Shown here: one piece after another, positions 25,210 through 33,802 of the stretch
Numbering within the stretch: the stretch's first letter is position 1
Layout of the letters: each line of letters begins with the position of its first letter
Source of the DNA: Muribaculaceae bacterium
GTDB lineage: Bacteria > Bacteroidota > Bacteroidia > Bacteroidales > Muribaculaceae
Length of the DNA: 45,214 bases
Direction: 5' to 3'
Assembly (NCBI GenBank): GCA_017454355.1
Contig: JAFTDD010000078.1
Coordinates: 1 to 45,214 of the forward strand
Notes under the pieces: generated by a model
What the model was told of the DNA's origin: nothing
The model's database searches: none
The model's input: the letters and a program-made list of their open reading frames with translations, nothing else
Made by a program: the position numbers and the translations under genes

Positions 25210-25232
25210 AATAACGGGCTGCGGTCGTTATT
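25210..25232 (+). promoter_or_regulatory. Hairpin in the leader of the exopolysaccharide operon
   Basis: AATAACG (25210-25216) and CGTTATT (25226-25232) form a perfect 7-bp stem with a 9-nt loop, about 43 bp before the first gene. It is followed by TTTATG, so weak attenuation is possible. No clear TAnnTTTG promoter was found in this leader and no UpxY-like antiterminator gene is present. Confidence 0.35.
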
Positions 25233-25274
25233 TTATGTGGAATATTATCCGAAAATATCGCATTTGACAACATA

Positions 25275-26087
25275 ATGAAGACTAAATCATCACTTGTCAC
25301 GCTGGTTGCCGCGGCTCTGCTGTTGGCATCTTGCAGCACGACCAAGGACAAAAACCTGGCATACTTCAAAGACCTGGCGGCGCAGCAGAGCGGCACAATC
25401 GCCACCGCGCCCTATAGCGAGATTACTATTCGTCCGGACGACGAGTTGGTAATCTCGGTGACGAGCAAAGTGCCGGAGGCCACGGCGATGTTCAACGTGC
25501 CGTTGAGCAATCCGGCGCTGCGCAGCGAGTTGTCGGGCACCTCCCAGCCTCGAGTGCAGACCTTTATTGTTGACAGCACGGGTGACATCGTGCTGCCGGT
25601 GATTGGCCGCAAACATGTTGCCGGCCTGTCGACACGCCAGTTGGCTGACGAGATTCGCGCCGAAGTCGAGAAGCAGGTTCACGACCCGTACGTGCGCGTG
25701 GAGCTGCTGGGCGTGCCGGTGAATGTGATTGGCGAGGTACGCAACCCGCAGCGCCTACAACTGCATCAGCAGCGTTGCACCGTGATTGACGCGTTAGCGG
25801 CCTGCAACGACCTGACCGAGTTTGCCAAGCGAGACGACATCATTGTGATTCGCACCGTGGGCGGCAAGACGACTTACGGCCACTTGAACCTGAGCAGCAG
25901 CGACATGTTCGCCTCGCCGTACTACTACTTGAAGCAGAACGACATCGTGTACGTTGAGCCGAACCAGATCAAGACCGACAACTCGAAGTACAACCAGAAC
26001 AACGCCTACAAGTTGACTGTGATTTCGACAATCGTGAGCGCGGCCTCGGTGATCGCGTCACTTGTGATTGCGCTAGCGGTGAAGTGA
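25275..26087 (+). CDS. Polysaccharide export outer-membrane lipoprotein (Wza-like)
   Basis: 270 residues. Lipoprotein signal with lipobox LASC, Cys20. Poly-export (PES) domain about 48-140 (ITIRPDDELVISV, FIVDSTGDIVLPVIG), followed by an SLBB domain (about 145-225, VNVIGEVRNPQRLQLHQQRC), and a C-terminal hydrophobic helix (about 246-269). It would form the outer-membrane channel of a Wzx/Wzy-dependent export route with the tyrosine kinase encoded next. First gene of the exopolysaccharide operon. Confidence 0.94.
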   Translation: MKTKSSLVTLVAAALLLASCSTTKDKNLAYFKDLAAQQSGTIATAPYSEITIRPDDELVISVTSKVPEATAMFNVPLSNPALRSELSGTSQPRVQTFIVDSTGDIVLPVIGRKHVAGLSTRQLADEIRAEVEKQVHDPYVRVELLGVPVNVIGEVRNPQRLQLHQQRCTVIDALAACNDLTEFAKRDDIIVIRTVGGKTTYGHLNLSSSDMFASPYYYLKQNDIVYVEPNQIKTDNSKYNQNNAYKLTVISTIVSAASVIASLVIALAVK

Positions 26088-26136
26088 GCATGTAGCATGT
26101 AGTCTAACGACTAACGACTAACGACTAACGACTGAT
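26088..26136. repeat. Heptad tandem array after the Wza-like gene
   Basis: Seven consecutive heptads directly after the stop codon: GCATGTA, GCATGTA, GTCTAAC, GACTAAC, GACTAAC, GACTAAC, GACTGAT. The ACTAAY units resemble those at 13016-13050, and the GCATGTA units those at 43541. The array fills the gap to the kinase gene start at 26143. Confidence 0.85.
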
Positions 26137-26142
26137 TAACTG

Positions 26143-28491
26143 ATGACACCATTAAATAAAACAATTACCGCCCAACAACCCGCCGAGAAAGTGATTGACT
26201 TTGAGGCAATCTACAAGAAGCACAAGCGCTACTGGTGGCTGTTTGCCGTGTGTGTGGCCGGCTGCCTGGCGATGGCGGTGTTGTATCTTTACGTCAAGAA
26301 ACCCGTCTACCACATTCAAGCCACCGTGCTGGTGGCTCAAGACGATGACAGCAGCGGCGGAGCGTCGCTGCTGAAGAGCCTCGCGCTTGGGTCGATTGGC
26401 AGCAAGGTTGACGACGAGGTGCTCATCATGGACTCGCGCGAGGTGAGCACCGAGATGATACGCCGCCTGGGCATCAACCGCACTTATATCGAGAAGAAAG
26501 GCTTTTTGAAGAGCGTCGACCATTATGGCACGTCGCCGCTGGCGGTTGACGCGCCGCAGGCACTGTTCGACACACTGATGGTGGCGCTGCAGTTCAAGAT
26601 TGAGGTGGACAAGCAAGGCAAGGCCGACATCACGGTGAAGAAAAGCCGGTTCAAGACATTAGCCTCATTGGAGGGCGTGGCGCTACCGGCATCGGTAAAG
26701 ACAATCTACGGAACATTTGTGGTGCGCACCACCAAGCACTACAAGGCCGGCGAACCGTTGGAGATGAAAATCGCGGTGATGGGCGACCAGGTGAAGAGCG
26801 AGTTGCTGGACGACGATTTGGACGCGTACATCATCAGCAAGAAGAGCAACGGCATCATGATTGATGTTGAGGATAACAACATCGAGCGCGGCAAGGACAT
26901 GCTCAACACGATGATTGACATTTACAACGAGCGCGGCCAGCAGGAGAAAGACGCGATGGCGGTGAACACTGCAAAATTTATCGAGGACCGTTTGGGGCTG
27001 ATTTACACCGAGCTGACCAAGAGCGAGGCCGACATCGAGAACTACAAGCGCTCTCACAACATGGTTGACGCGGGGCTGCGCACCAAGGAACTTGCCGAGA
27101 AGCGCAGTGCGGCCGAGATGAGTGCCATCCAGTTGGAAACCAACTACCGCATCATGGGCATGGTGAAGGAGTTCCTCGAAAGCCCGTCGAACAAGAGCCA
27201 GATGATACCGTTCAGCATCAGCAGCGAGGACGACAAGGCATCGTCGAGTGCGATTAACAGTTACAATGAGCTGGTGCTGGAGCGGATGAAGGTTGCCAAT
27301 AGCGCCAAGGAGGGCAGCGACGTGCTGGCGATGATGGACGAGCAGATTGACAAGATGCGCTCCAACGTCATCTCGAGTGTCAACAACCAGATGGCGGCGC
27401 TGCGGGTGCAGATCAACCGAGCCAAGCAGGTTGAGGGTCAGAGCCAAGGCGAAATTTCGACGTTGCCCACGGGCGAGCGCGAAATGCGTGACCTCTACCG
27501 CCAGCAGGGCATCCAGAACACGCTCTACACTTTCCTGCTGCAGAAGCGCGAGGAGAACAGCCTGCTGCTGGCTGCCACCACACCCAAGGGCAAGATTGTG
27601 GACCACGCCTACAGTTTCACCGAGCCTGTGAGCCCCAAGAAACCGCTCATTTTGCTCGGCGCGTTGCTTGCGGGTCTGTTGATACCGGTTGTCCTGTTGT
27701 GGATTAAGGATCTGTTCAACACCAAGTTCGCCTCGCAAGAAGAGTTGGAAGAGATTACCCCGGTGCCGGTCATCGGCCACGTGCACCACAACCGCCACCG
27801 CGAAGACCTGGTGGTGCGCGAGGGCAAGACGAGTTCCATCGTAGAGATGTTCCGCTTTATCCGCGGCAACACGCAGTTCCTAATGCGCGGCAGCGACGAC
27901 AAGGTGCTGTTGGTGACAAGCTCGGTGAGCGGCGAGGGCAAGACGTTCTTGAGCGCCAACCTGGCGGCCTCGTTTGCCTTGCTAGGCAAGCGCGTGGCGT
28001 TGGTGGGTCTGGATATCCGCCGTCCCAAGCAGGCTCAGATGCTGGGACTGAAGAAGACACCCGGCGTGACGGCCTACCTGTCGCAGCCGTCAGTGACGCT
28101 CGATGACATCATCCAGCCGTGCAAAGAGGTTGCCGGCATGGACGTGCTGGTGGGCGGCGTGGTGCCTCCCAACCCGAGCGAGTTGCTGCAGGGCGACCGC
28201 ATCAAGCAACTGATTGCCGAACTGCGCTCGCGCTACGATGTGGTTGTGCTCGACACGGCGCCGACGGCGATGGTGAGCGACACGTTCTCGCTGGCGACGC
28301 TGGCCGACGCGACGATTTATGTCACGCGCGCCAACTACACCCAGCGCGGCATCATCAAGCAACACCTGAACCGTATCGCCGAGGCCGACCAGTTGCCCAA
28401 CATCGCGGCCGTGCTGAACGACACCAAGCCCACCGACGACAACAGTTACGGCTACGGTTACGGCTACGGCAAGGAAGATGATGGCGATTGA
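26143..28491 (+). CDS. Polysaccharide co-polymerase with BY-kinase domain (Wzc-like)
   Basis: 782 residues. N-terminal cytoplasmic part, membrane helix about 31-51, Wzz chain-length domain and long periplasmic coiled-coil (about 60-480), second membrane helix about 505-525, then a bacterial tyrosine kinase: Walker A SVSGEGKT with Lys600, Walker A' VALVGLDIRRP, Walker B VVVLDTAP with Asp704. The C-terminal tail has four tyrosines alternating with glycine (Tyr769, 771, 773, 775), the expected autophosphorylation cluster. It would control chain length and export of the polymer with the Wza-like lipoprotein. Confidence 0.96.
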   Translation: MTPLNKTITAQQPAEKVIDFEAIYKKHKRYWWLFAVCVAGCLAMAVLYLYVKKPVYHIQATVLVAQDDDSSGGASLLKSLALGSIGSKVDDEVLIMDSREVSTEMIRRLGINRTYIEKKGFLKSVDHYGTSPLAVDAPQALFDTLMVALQFKIEVDKQGKADITVKKSRFKTLASLEGVALPASVKTIYGTFVVRTTKHYKAGEPLEMKIAVMGDQVKSELLDDDLDAYIISKKSNGIMIDVEDNNIERGKDMLNTMIDIYNERGQQEKDAMAVNTAKFIEDRLGLIYTELTKSEADIENYKRSHNMVDAGLRTKELAEKRSAAEMSAIQLETNYRIMGMVKEFLESPSNKSQMIPFSISSEDDKASSSAINSYNELVLERMKVANSAKEGSDVLAMMDEQIDKMRSNVISSVNNQMAALRVQINRAKQVEGQSQGEISTLPTGEREMRDLYRQQGIQNTLYTFLLQKREENSLLLAATTPKGKIVDHAYSFTEPVSPKKPLILLGALLAGLLIPVVLLWIKDLFNTKFASQEELEEITPVPVIGHVHHNRHREDLVVREGKTSSIVEMFRFIRGNTQFLMRGSDDKVLLVTSSVSGEGKTFLSANLAASFALLGKRVALVGLDIRRPKQAQMLGLKKTPGVTAYLSQPSVTLDDIIQPCKEVAGMDVLVGGVVPPNPSELLQGDRIKQLIAELRSRYDVVVLDTAPTAMVSDTFSLATLADATIYVTRANYTQRGIIKQHLNRIAEADQLPNIAAVLNDTKPTDDNSYGYGYGYGKEDDGD

Positions 28492-28497
28492 TCTTGG

Positions 28498-28630
28498 ATT
28501 GAGAGGATGAGAGGTTGAGCGTTGAGAGGTTTAGCCTCGCGCTAACGCGCTCGGTAATAATACATTTCTTCCCATTTGCGTTAGCAAATGGCTCAACCGC
28601 TAAACGCTCAGCCTCTCACCCCCTAAACCA
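28498..28630. repeat. TTGAG-armed inverted-repeat element, copy B
   Basis: Arms of TTGAG/ATGAG/TTTAG units (28498-28537) and their diverged reverse complements (28591-28629). The core holds a CGCG-CTAA-CGCG hairpin (about 28538-28550) and the perfect 20-bp palindromic hairpin CCATTTGCGTTAGCAAATGG at 28572-28591. A 20-bp stretch TACATTTCTTCCCATTTGCG is identical to copy A read on the other strand. Compared with copies A and C the central 30-50 bp are missing. It fills most of the gap between the kinase and polymerase genes. Confidence 0.85.
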
Positions 28631-28651
28631 TTAATTACTGACTGACGCGAG

Positions 28652-29935
28652 ATGAGGATTGAGAAGAGCCTGCTGATACAGCGCATCCTGCTGTTGTGGT
28701 TCTGGGTGATGTGCTGCTATGGTTTCATCAACGATGAGCTGTTTGGCTACAAGCACAACCTGCGCAGCCTCTGCCTGCTCTTTGACGATGTTGTAATTTT
28801 ACTCCTCGCGTTGTGGACCATACGCGAGAAATGGGACTATATCCTGATTGGCTCGTTCCTGTGTATTTCGTGGTGGAGCACATGCATCGCCAACAAACTC
28901 CCGCTGATAATCTGGATCAATGGTTCCCGCGGCTTTTTCGGCATGATTTTCGCCCTGCCGGTTATACGCTATTTCTGGCAGAACGAGGCGCGGCGCGAGC
29001 GGTTTGTGGCGGCGATTGACAAGGCCCTTATGGCCTATCTTTATGTTCAGGCCTTTTGCATCACGTGGCAGTTCATTAGGTATGGCGCCGGCGACCGTGT
29101 GGGCGGCTCGTTTGGCAACGGCTACTCCGGTCTGGTGTCTTTCTCAATCTATCTGGCGTCGTTTTACCTGATGCGCAAGCGCATCCGCGGCAATCATTTT
29201 GTCACGGGGCTGCTCAAAAACTGGAAGTTGATCGCTCTGCTGCTTCCGTCATTCCTCAACGAGACAAAAATCAGCTTCATTCTTGTCGCGTTTTATTTCC
29301 TTTTACTTGTTGATGTTGACCGCAAGTGGTTCCAACGCATGATTGTTGTGGTGCCGCTGGCTGTGTTCTTTTTCATCGGCGGACTGTTTGTGTATCTTGA
29401 CAACGTCAAAAACCCTTTGGGCGAGGCCGGCAGCGATATCTCCGAATATCTGGTAGGGCAGGATGTTGAATATGAGATGGGCGCGGCAGAATGGCATGAG
29501 GAGAACTTCGACACTCCGTATGATGTGCCACGCATAGCGAAAATCTCGTTTATAGGATTTATCTTTGAGGAGAACCCCGAGAATATGATACCCGGCTTTG
29601 GCGTGGGCATTTATAAAGGAGGCACAACGATTGACAAGACACCGTTTTCCGAGACATACGACTGGCTGGTGGCCGGCACAACGCCGTTCATCTGCCACAT
29701 CGTGTTCCAATTGGGGGTGGTGGGGAGCGTCTGGACGATTTTCCTGTTTGTCACTTTTTTCATTAGGCGGCCTCACGACACAGATGAGAGGGACGTGTCA
29801 ATGCAGCTCTTTTTCCTGATGAACGTGACCATTATGCTCATCTACTCAAATTCATGGCAGGAAATGTCCTACAGCTTTTTCATGCTGCTGTTCCTCACGC
29901 TGTCATGGGTTCCTAAACAACAAGAGAAGGCGTGA
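28652..29935 (+). CDS. O-antigen/exopolysaccharide polymerase-like membrane protein (Wzy-like)
   Basis: 427 residues with about 10 predicted membrane helices and one large external loop (about 255-335, with DVEYEMGAAEWHEENF and PGFGVGIYKGG) before the last helices, the layout of Wzy polymerases and O-antigen ligases. There are no sequence-specific catalytic motifs for this class, so the call rests on topology, length and its place between the kinase and the flippase genes. It would join repeat units in the periplasm. Its stop overlaps the next start by 4 bp (GTGA). Confidence 0.8.
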   Translation: MRIEKSLLIQRILLLWFWVMCCYGFINDELFGYKHNLRSLCLLFDDVVILLLALWTIREKWDYILIGSFLCISWWSTCIANKLPLIIWINGSRGFFGMIFALPVIRYFWQNEARRERFVAAIDKALMAYLYVQAFCITWQFIRYGAGDRVGGSFGNGYSGLVSFSIYLASFYLMRKRIRGNHFVTGLLKNWKLIALLLPSFLNETKISFILVAFYFLLLVDVDRKWFQRMIVVVPLAVFFFIGGLFVYLDNVKNPLGEAGSDISEYLVGQDVEYEMGAAEWHEENFDTPYDVPRIAKISFIGFIFEENPENMIPGFGVGIYKGGTTIDKTPFSETYDWLVAGTTPFICHIVFQLGVVGSVWTIFLFVTFFIRRPHDTDERDVSMQLFFLMNVTIMLIYSNSWQEMSYSFFMLLFLTLSWVPKQQEKA

Positions 29936-31362
29936 GGTTGATTTATTTCATATGGTCGCTGATTGAGCGCTTCGGCACGAATTTTGTGTCGTTGGGCGGC
30001 AACATCGTTTTGAGTTATCTGCTCATGCCGGAGGACTTTGGGCTGGTGGCGATGGTGGGCGTGTTCACCTCGCTGATATTTGTGCTGGTAGACTGCGGGC
30101 TGAGTGACGGTCTGCTGACGATGGGCAAGCCGAGTGACCGTGATTTCAACACTGTCTTCTTTTTCAACATCGCGGTGGGCGCGGCATTGTGCATTACCTA
30201 CGCCGCCATCTCGCCATGGGTCGCCTCTTACTTTAACCGGCCGGAATTGCAGCCGGTGATATGCGCTCTGGGCGTGGGGGCTTTCTTCAGCTCAATGACC
30301 ATCTCACAGATGACCAAACTGCGGAGCCACCTGCAGTTCAAGAAACTGGCGGCAATCAATATCGCGGCAATCATCATCGCGCTGACCATCGCTATTGTGA
30401 TGGCACTGAACGGCATGAAATACTGGGCGCTGGTGGAGCTACAGGTGGGCTTTTCGTTTTCTTACTGGCTATTGCTGGTGTTGACATCGCGCTGGGCGCT
30501 GCGATGGGAGTTTGACACGGCACGGTTCAAGCAGTTGTGGAAGTTCGGTGTCAATCTGTTGGCCTCGACAATCATGACACAGACGGCTCAAAACATCTTC
30601 GCGTTTGTCATCGGCAAATATATCACTGCCACTCATGCCGGCTATATGGGTCAGGCGCAGAAACTGCAACAGACACCCACCAACTCGCTCGAGAGTGCCA
30701 TCAGCACCACCGCATACGTCTTGATTGCCCAGAAGGAGACTGATGGAGAGAAGTGCCGCGCCGTAGAGGATATGTTCGGTGTGGTGACGTTTATCAACTG
30801 TGCATTCTGTTTTCTACTGCTCGCTCTGAGTTACCCACTTATTGACTTTATCTTTCCCGAGAAGTGGCTGCCGACGATACCTTATTTCAGGCTGCTGCTC
30901 TGTTGGGCGCTTGTCTATCCGGTGTGCAACTTTATGATGGTGATATTCAAGGTGTTTGACCGCACTGCCGTTATCCGCAATGTGCTGTTGATCGAGAAAG
31001 CGTTGATTGTGGTGAGCGCGTTCTTGCTCTACCCGTTTGGCGTTGAGGCGATGATATTGGCCGCTATAGGATTGTCGTGCGTCACGTTCGTCCTCTATTC
31101 GCTATTCGCGTCTCGCATCACGGGCATTAAAGCCTCGACATTCTTCAAGACCTATCTTTCTCACGTGGCGATGCTCGCCGTAGTGGGCGGCACGGCGTTT
31201 GCCGCGGCTACGCTGACGCTGCCCGCAGCGTCGTGGGTGGCAATCCTCACAGGATTGGCAGCCTACGGCGTAGCGTTGGCGGCCGTCACGCGATGGCTGC
31301 GCCCGTCCTACTTCGCCTACGCGCTCGACCACCTGCGCGCTGTCTTTCACCACCACCAATAA
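29932..31362 (+). CDS. Polysaccharide flippase, MOP superfamily (Wzx/WzxC-like)
   Basis: 476 residues, 12-14 membrane helices, related to RfbX/WzxC exporters: N-terminal FGTNFVSLGGNIVLSYLLMP followed by EDFGLVAMVGVF, a signature-like start for this family. It would flip lipid-linked repeat units to the periplasm. It uses a GTG start that overlaps the stop of the polymerase gene; no ATG in the next 20 residues fits better, and the first helix begins at once. Confidence 0.92.
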   Translation: MRLIYFIWSLIERFGTNFVSLGGNIVLSYLLMPEDFGLVAMVGVFTSLIFVLVDCGLSDGLLTMGKPSDRDFNTVFFFNIAVGAALCITYAAISPWVASYFNRPELQPVICALGVGAFFSSMTISQMTKLRSHLQFKKLAAINIAAIIIALTIAIVMALNGMKYWALVELQVGFSFSYWLLLVLTSRWALRWEFDTARFKQLWKFGVNLLASTIMTQTAQNIFAFVIGKYITATHAGYMGQAQKLQQTPTNSLESAISTTAYVLIAQKETDGEKCRAVEDMFGVVTFINCAFCFLLLALSYPLIDFIFPEKWLPTIPYFRLLLCWALVYPVCNFMMVIFKVFDRTAVIRNVLLIEKALIVVSAFLLYPFGVEAMILAAIGLSCVTFVLYSLFASRITGIKASTFFKTYLSHVAMLAVVGGTAFAAATLTLPAASWVAILTGLAAYGVALAAVTRWLRPSYFAYALDHLRAVFHHHQ

Positions 31363-31376
31363 TAACGATGATTGCC

Positions 31377-32573
31377 ATGAGAGTTTTGCTTGTCAATAAA
31401 TTCTATTATCCCCGTGGGGGCGACTGCGTGGTGACTATGGCTACAGAGCGGCTGCTCAGTGCCCACGGGCACGATGTGGCTGTGTTTGCCATGGACTATC
31501 CGGAGAATGTGGACACGCCGTGGCGGCGTTATTTCGCGCCACAGATCGCCTTTGACGGTGGGCTGTCAGGCAAGTTGGGCGGCGTGAGACGTATGCTGGG
31601 GCGTGACGCGGTGGGGGAGTGTTTCACTCGGCTGCTTGACGATTTCCAGCCCGATGTGGTGCACTTGCACAATATCCACAGTTACCTGTCGCCGGTTGTG
31701 GCACGGATAGCTCATGAGCACGGCTGCCGCGTGGTGTGGACGTTGCACGACTACAAATTGGTGTGCCCATCCTACTCGATGCTTGCCGGCGGCAAGCCGT
31801 GCCGCCGCTGCTTGGGTGGCGCCACACGCAATGTGCTGGCCACGCGCTGCATGAAGGGGTCACTGGCGGCCAGCGCGATGGCGTGGGTCGAAGCGCTGGT
31901 GTGGCCGCGCGAGAAACTTGAGCAATGGGTGGACGCGTTCATCTGCCCGAGCGAGTTCATGCGCCAGACGATGATTGAGGGCGGTTTCACCCCCAACAAG
32001 TTGCATGTGGTGAACAATAGCGTGGACAATGCCAAACGTGAGGCATTGAGTCAGGCAGCCGACGAGCCACGCGAGGACTACTGCTGCTATGTGGGGCGGT
32101 TGTCACACGAGAAGGGTGTTGAAACTATGCTGCGCGCTTTGGCCGACGAGCCGTCGCTGACGGTGAAGGTGGCCGGCGGTGGGCCGTTGGAGGGCGAGCT
32201 GCGCGGAAAGTACGGCAACCTGCCAAACGTGCGGTTCCTTGGTCATCTTGACGCCAAAGGCGTGAGTGAATTGTTGTCGAGGGCGAAATTCTCTTTTGTG
32301 CCCAGCGAGTGGTATGAGAACAACCCGCTGAGCGTGATTGAAGCGCTCACAGCCGGCACACCGGTGGTGGGTGCCAATATCGGCGGCATTCCCGAGTTAA
32401 TAGACGACAGCAACGGCCTCACCTTTGAGAGCGGCAACGCGGCGTCGCTGCTTGACGCGGCGCGCATGGCGCGGCTGCACCGTTGGGACACGGCGGCGAT
32501 TGCCGCCGAAGCGAGCTGGCGCTTCGCCCCCGAGCGACACTATCAAGCGTTATTATCAATTTATAGAGGTTGA
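31377..32573 (+). CDS. Glycosyltransferase family 4
   Basis: 398 residues from the ATG at 31377; an ATG at 31368 would add three residues and is equally possible. The open frame extends upstream inside the flippase gene but has no family character there. GT-B fold: N-terminal MRVLLVNKFYYPRGGD, a Cys cluster in GGKPCRRCLG (about 138-148), a DP-sugar domain start CYVGRLSHEKGV and the GT4 E-x7-E motif in WYENNPLSVIEA. A retaining cytoplasmic transferase extending the lipid-linked repeat unit. Its stop codon is supplied by the first TTGAG unit of the adjoining repeat element. Confidence 0.93.
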   Translation: MRVLLVNKFYYPRGGDCVVTMATERLLSAHGHDVAVFAMDYPENVDTPWRRYFAPQIAFDGGLSGKLGGVRRMLGRDAVGECFTRLLDDFQPDVVHLHNIHSYLSPVVARIAHEHGCRVVWTLHDYKLVCPSYSMLAGGKPCRRCLGGATRNVLATRCMKGSLAASAMAWVEALVWPREKLEQWVDAFICPSEFMRQTMIEGGFTPNKLHVVNNSVDNAKREALSQAADEPREDYCCYVGRLSHEKGVETMLRALADEPSLTVKVAGGGPLEGELRGKYGNLPNVRFLGHLDAKGVSELLSRAKFSFVPSEWYENNPLSVIEALTAGTPVVGANIGGIPELIDDSNGLTFESGNAASLLDAARMARLHRWDTAAIAAEASWRFAPERHYQALLSIYRG

Positions 32574-32724
32574 GGGTTGAGAGGTTGAGGGGTTGAGCCT
32601 CGCGCTGGCGCGCTCGGGGATAATGGATTTGTCGCTGTATGGCGGCCAGGCCCTACATTTATTCCCTTTAGCCTTAGCAAATGGCTCAACCCTCAACCTC
32701 TCAACCTCTCAACCCTCAACCCTC
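32566..32724. repeat. TTGAG-armed inverted-repeat element, copy C
   Basis: Left arm has TTGAG at 32570, 32577, 32585 and 32593; right arm has CTCAA at 32685, 32692, 32700, 32708 and 32715, a near mirror image with 7/8-bp steps. The core contains GCGC-TGGC-GCGC-type pairing (about 32601-32612) and an imperfect CATTTGCTAAGG hairpin. It overlaps the last codons of the glycosyltransferase gene and stops 11 bp before the acyltransferase start. Confidence 0.9.
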
Positions 32725-32735
32725 TCTTTTCTTGA

Positions 32736-33752
32736 ATGGCAGCACGACAGATTAATTGGATAACGATACTCAAGGGCTGGGCGATGCTTTGGGTTATTAT
32801 CGGTCACGCGACGATGAGCGATGTGGCCGAGTTGGAAACAGCGCCGCTCTATGAGCAAGTGCTATACCGCTTCGCCTACTCGTTCCACATGGCTCTGTTC
32901 ATGTTTGTGGCGGGCTATCTGTTCTACTTCACGCGCATCAACCCGACTGACCGCCGGTGGACCTATTTGGCGATGGCCCGCAACAAGGTGAAGCGTCTCA
33001 TCGTCCCGTGCATCACGTTCTCGCTTGTGGCATTCGCGTTGAAGTATGCCTTCCCGGGCGCTGTTGAGCGCCAGGTGAGCCTCGGGTGGCGCGACCTTGT
33101 CCACATGGCGCTCTATCCCGTGGATAATCCGCTGCGCGAGATGTGGTTTATCGTGACGCTGATGTGGCTGTTCTTGTTGATGCCGTTGTGGCGGTGGGCG
33201 GCCAGAAGGCCGTGGCGGCTGATGACGATGCTGATTGCTTTGGCTGTTGTCAATATGCTTGACGTGAAAGTTGAGTTGCTGTGCATCGGCAACGTGTGCG
33301 CTCACGCGGTGTGGTTCTTTATGGGTGTCGCGGCGTGTGAGTACGGCGAGTTGCTGTTTGACCTCAAGCGCCGCATGAGGGGTCACTCGACAACGATATT
33401 TGCGTCAGGTATCGCGGTTTACGCCTTCGGGTGGTGGCACGAGGTGCCGTTTATCGTCACCTTTGGCGGCATTGTGCTCTCCATCGGTCTGTCCTTGGCG
33501 GCGGACAAGTACCTGCCGTGGCTATTCAAGAGTTTCCGCGACTATACCTATCAGATATTCTTGATGGGTATCTTTGTGCAGATGGCCGTCAAGGTGGTGT
33601 ACCTACGCTTGGGCGTGCCACACCCTGCGGCCTATCTGTTGAGCATTGTGTTTGGGCTGTATGTGCCTGTTATTGTGTCGAAAGTCATCGAGCGCATCGG
33701 GTGGAAGCCGATGCTGGTGTGCATGGGACTGAAATCGAGGTCATCACAATAA
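32736..33752 (+). CDS. Acyltransferase family 3 (Acyl_transf_3) membrane protein
   Basis: 338 residues, about 10 membrane helices. N-terminal WITILKGWAMLWVIIGHATM with the conserved His24 and the F-H-M-A-L-F-M segment in SFHMALFMFVAGYLF are marks of the family that O-acetylates sugars using acetyl-CoA. Its place in the exopolysaccharide operon suggests it decorates the repeat unit. Some members move succinyl or other acyl groups. Confidence 0.9.
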   Translation: MAARQINWITILKGWAMLWVIIGHATMSDVAELETAPLYEQVLYRFAYSFHMALFMFVAGYLFYFTRINPTDRRWTYLAMARNKVKRLIVPCITFSLVAFALKYAFPGAVERQVSLGWRDLVHMALYPVDNPLREMWFIVTLMWLFLLMPLWRWAARRPWRLMTMLIALAVVNMLDVKVELLCIGNVCAHAVWFFMGVAACEYGELLFDLKRRMRGHSTTIFASGIAVYAFGWWHEVPFIVTFGGIVLSIGLSLAADKYLPWLFKSFRDYTYQIFLMGIFVQMAVKVVYLRLGVPHPAAYLLSIVFGLYVPVIVSKVIERIGWKPMLVCMGLKSRSSQ

Positions 33753-33802
33753 CAGATTGATCTATACGTTATCTGATTAAAAATGCACTAATCATATAAG
33801 AG

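Noticed and set aside
29932..29935. Frameshift between the polymerase and flippase genes
   Set aside because: The GTGA overlap is a normal coupled stop/start; both proteins have complete, family-typical ends.
31233..31376. Upstream extension of the glycosyltransferase frame into the flippase gene
   Set aside because: The extra 48 residues are out-of-frame sequence of the flippase gene and the family N-terminus begins at 31377.
17118..32724. Composite transposon bounded by the TTGAG elements
   Set aside because: There is no transposase gene between or within the copies and the genes between them belong to three separate, intact operons; a third copy lies inside the interval.
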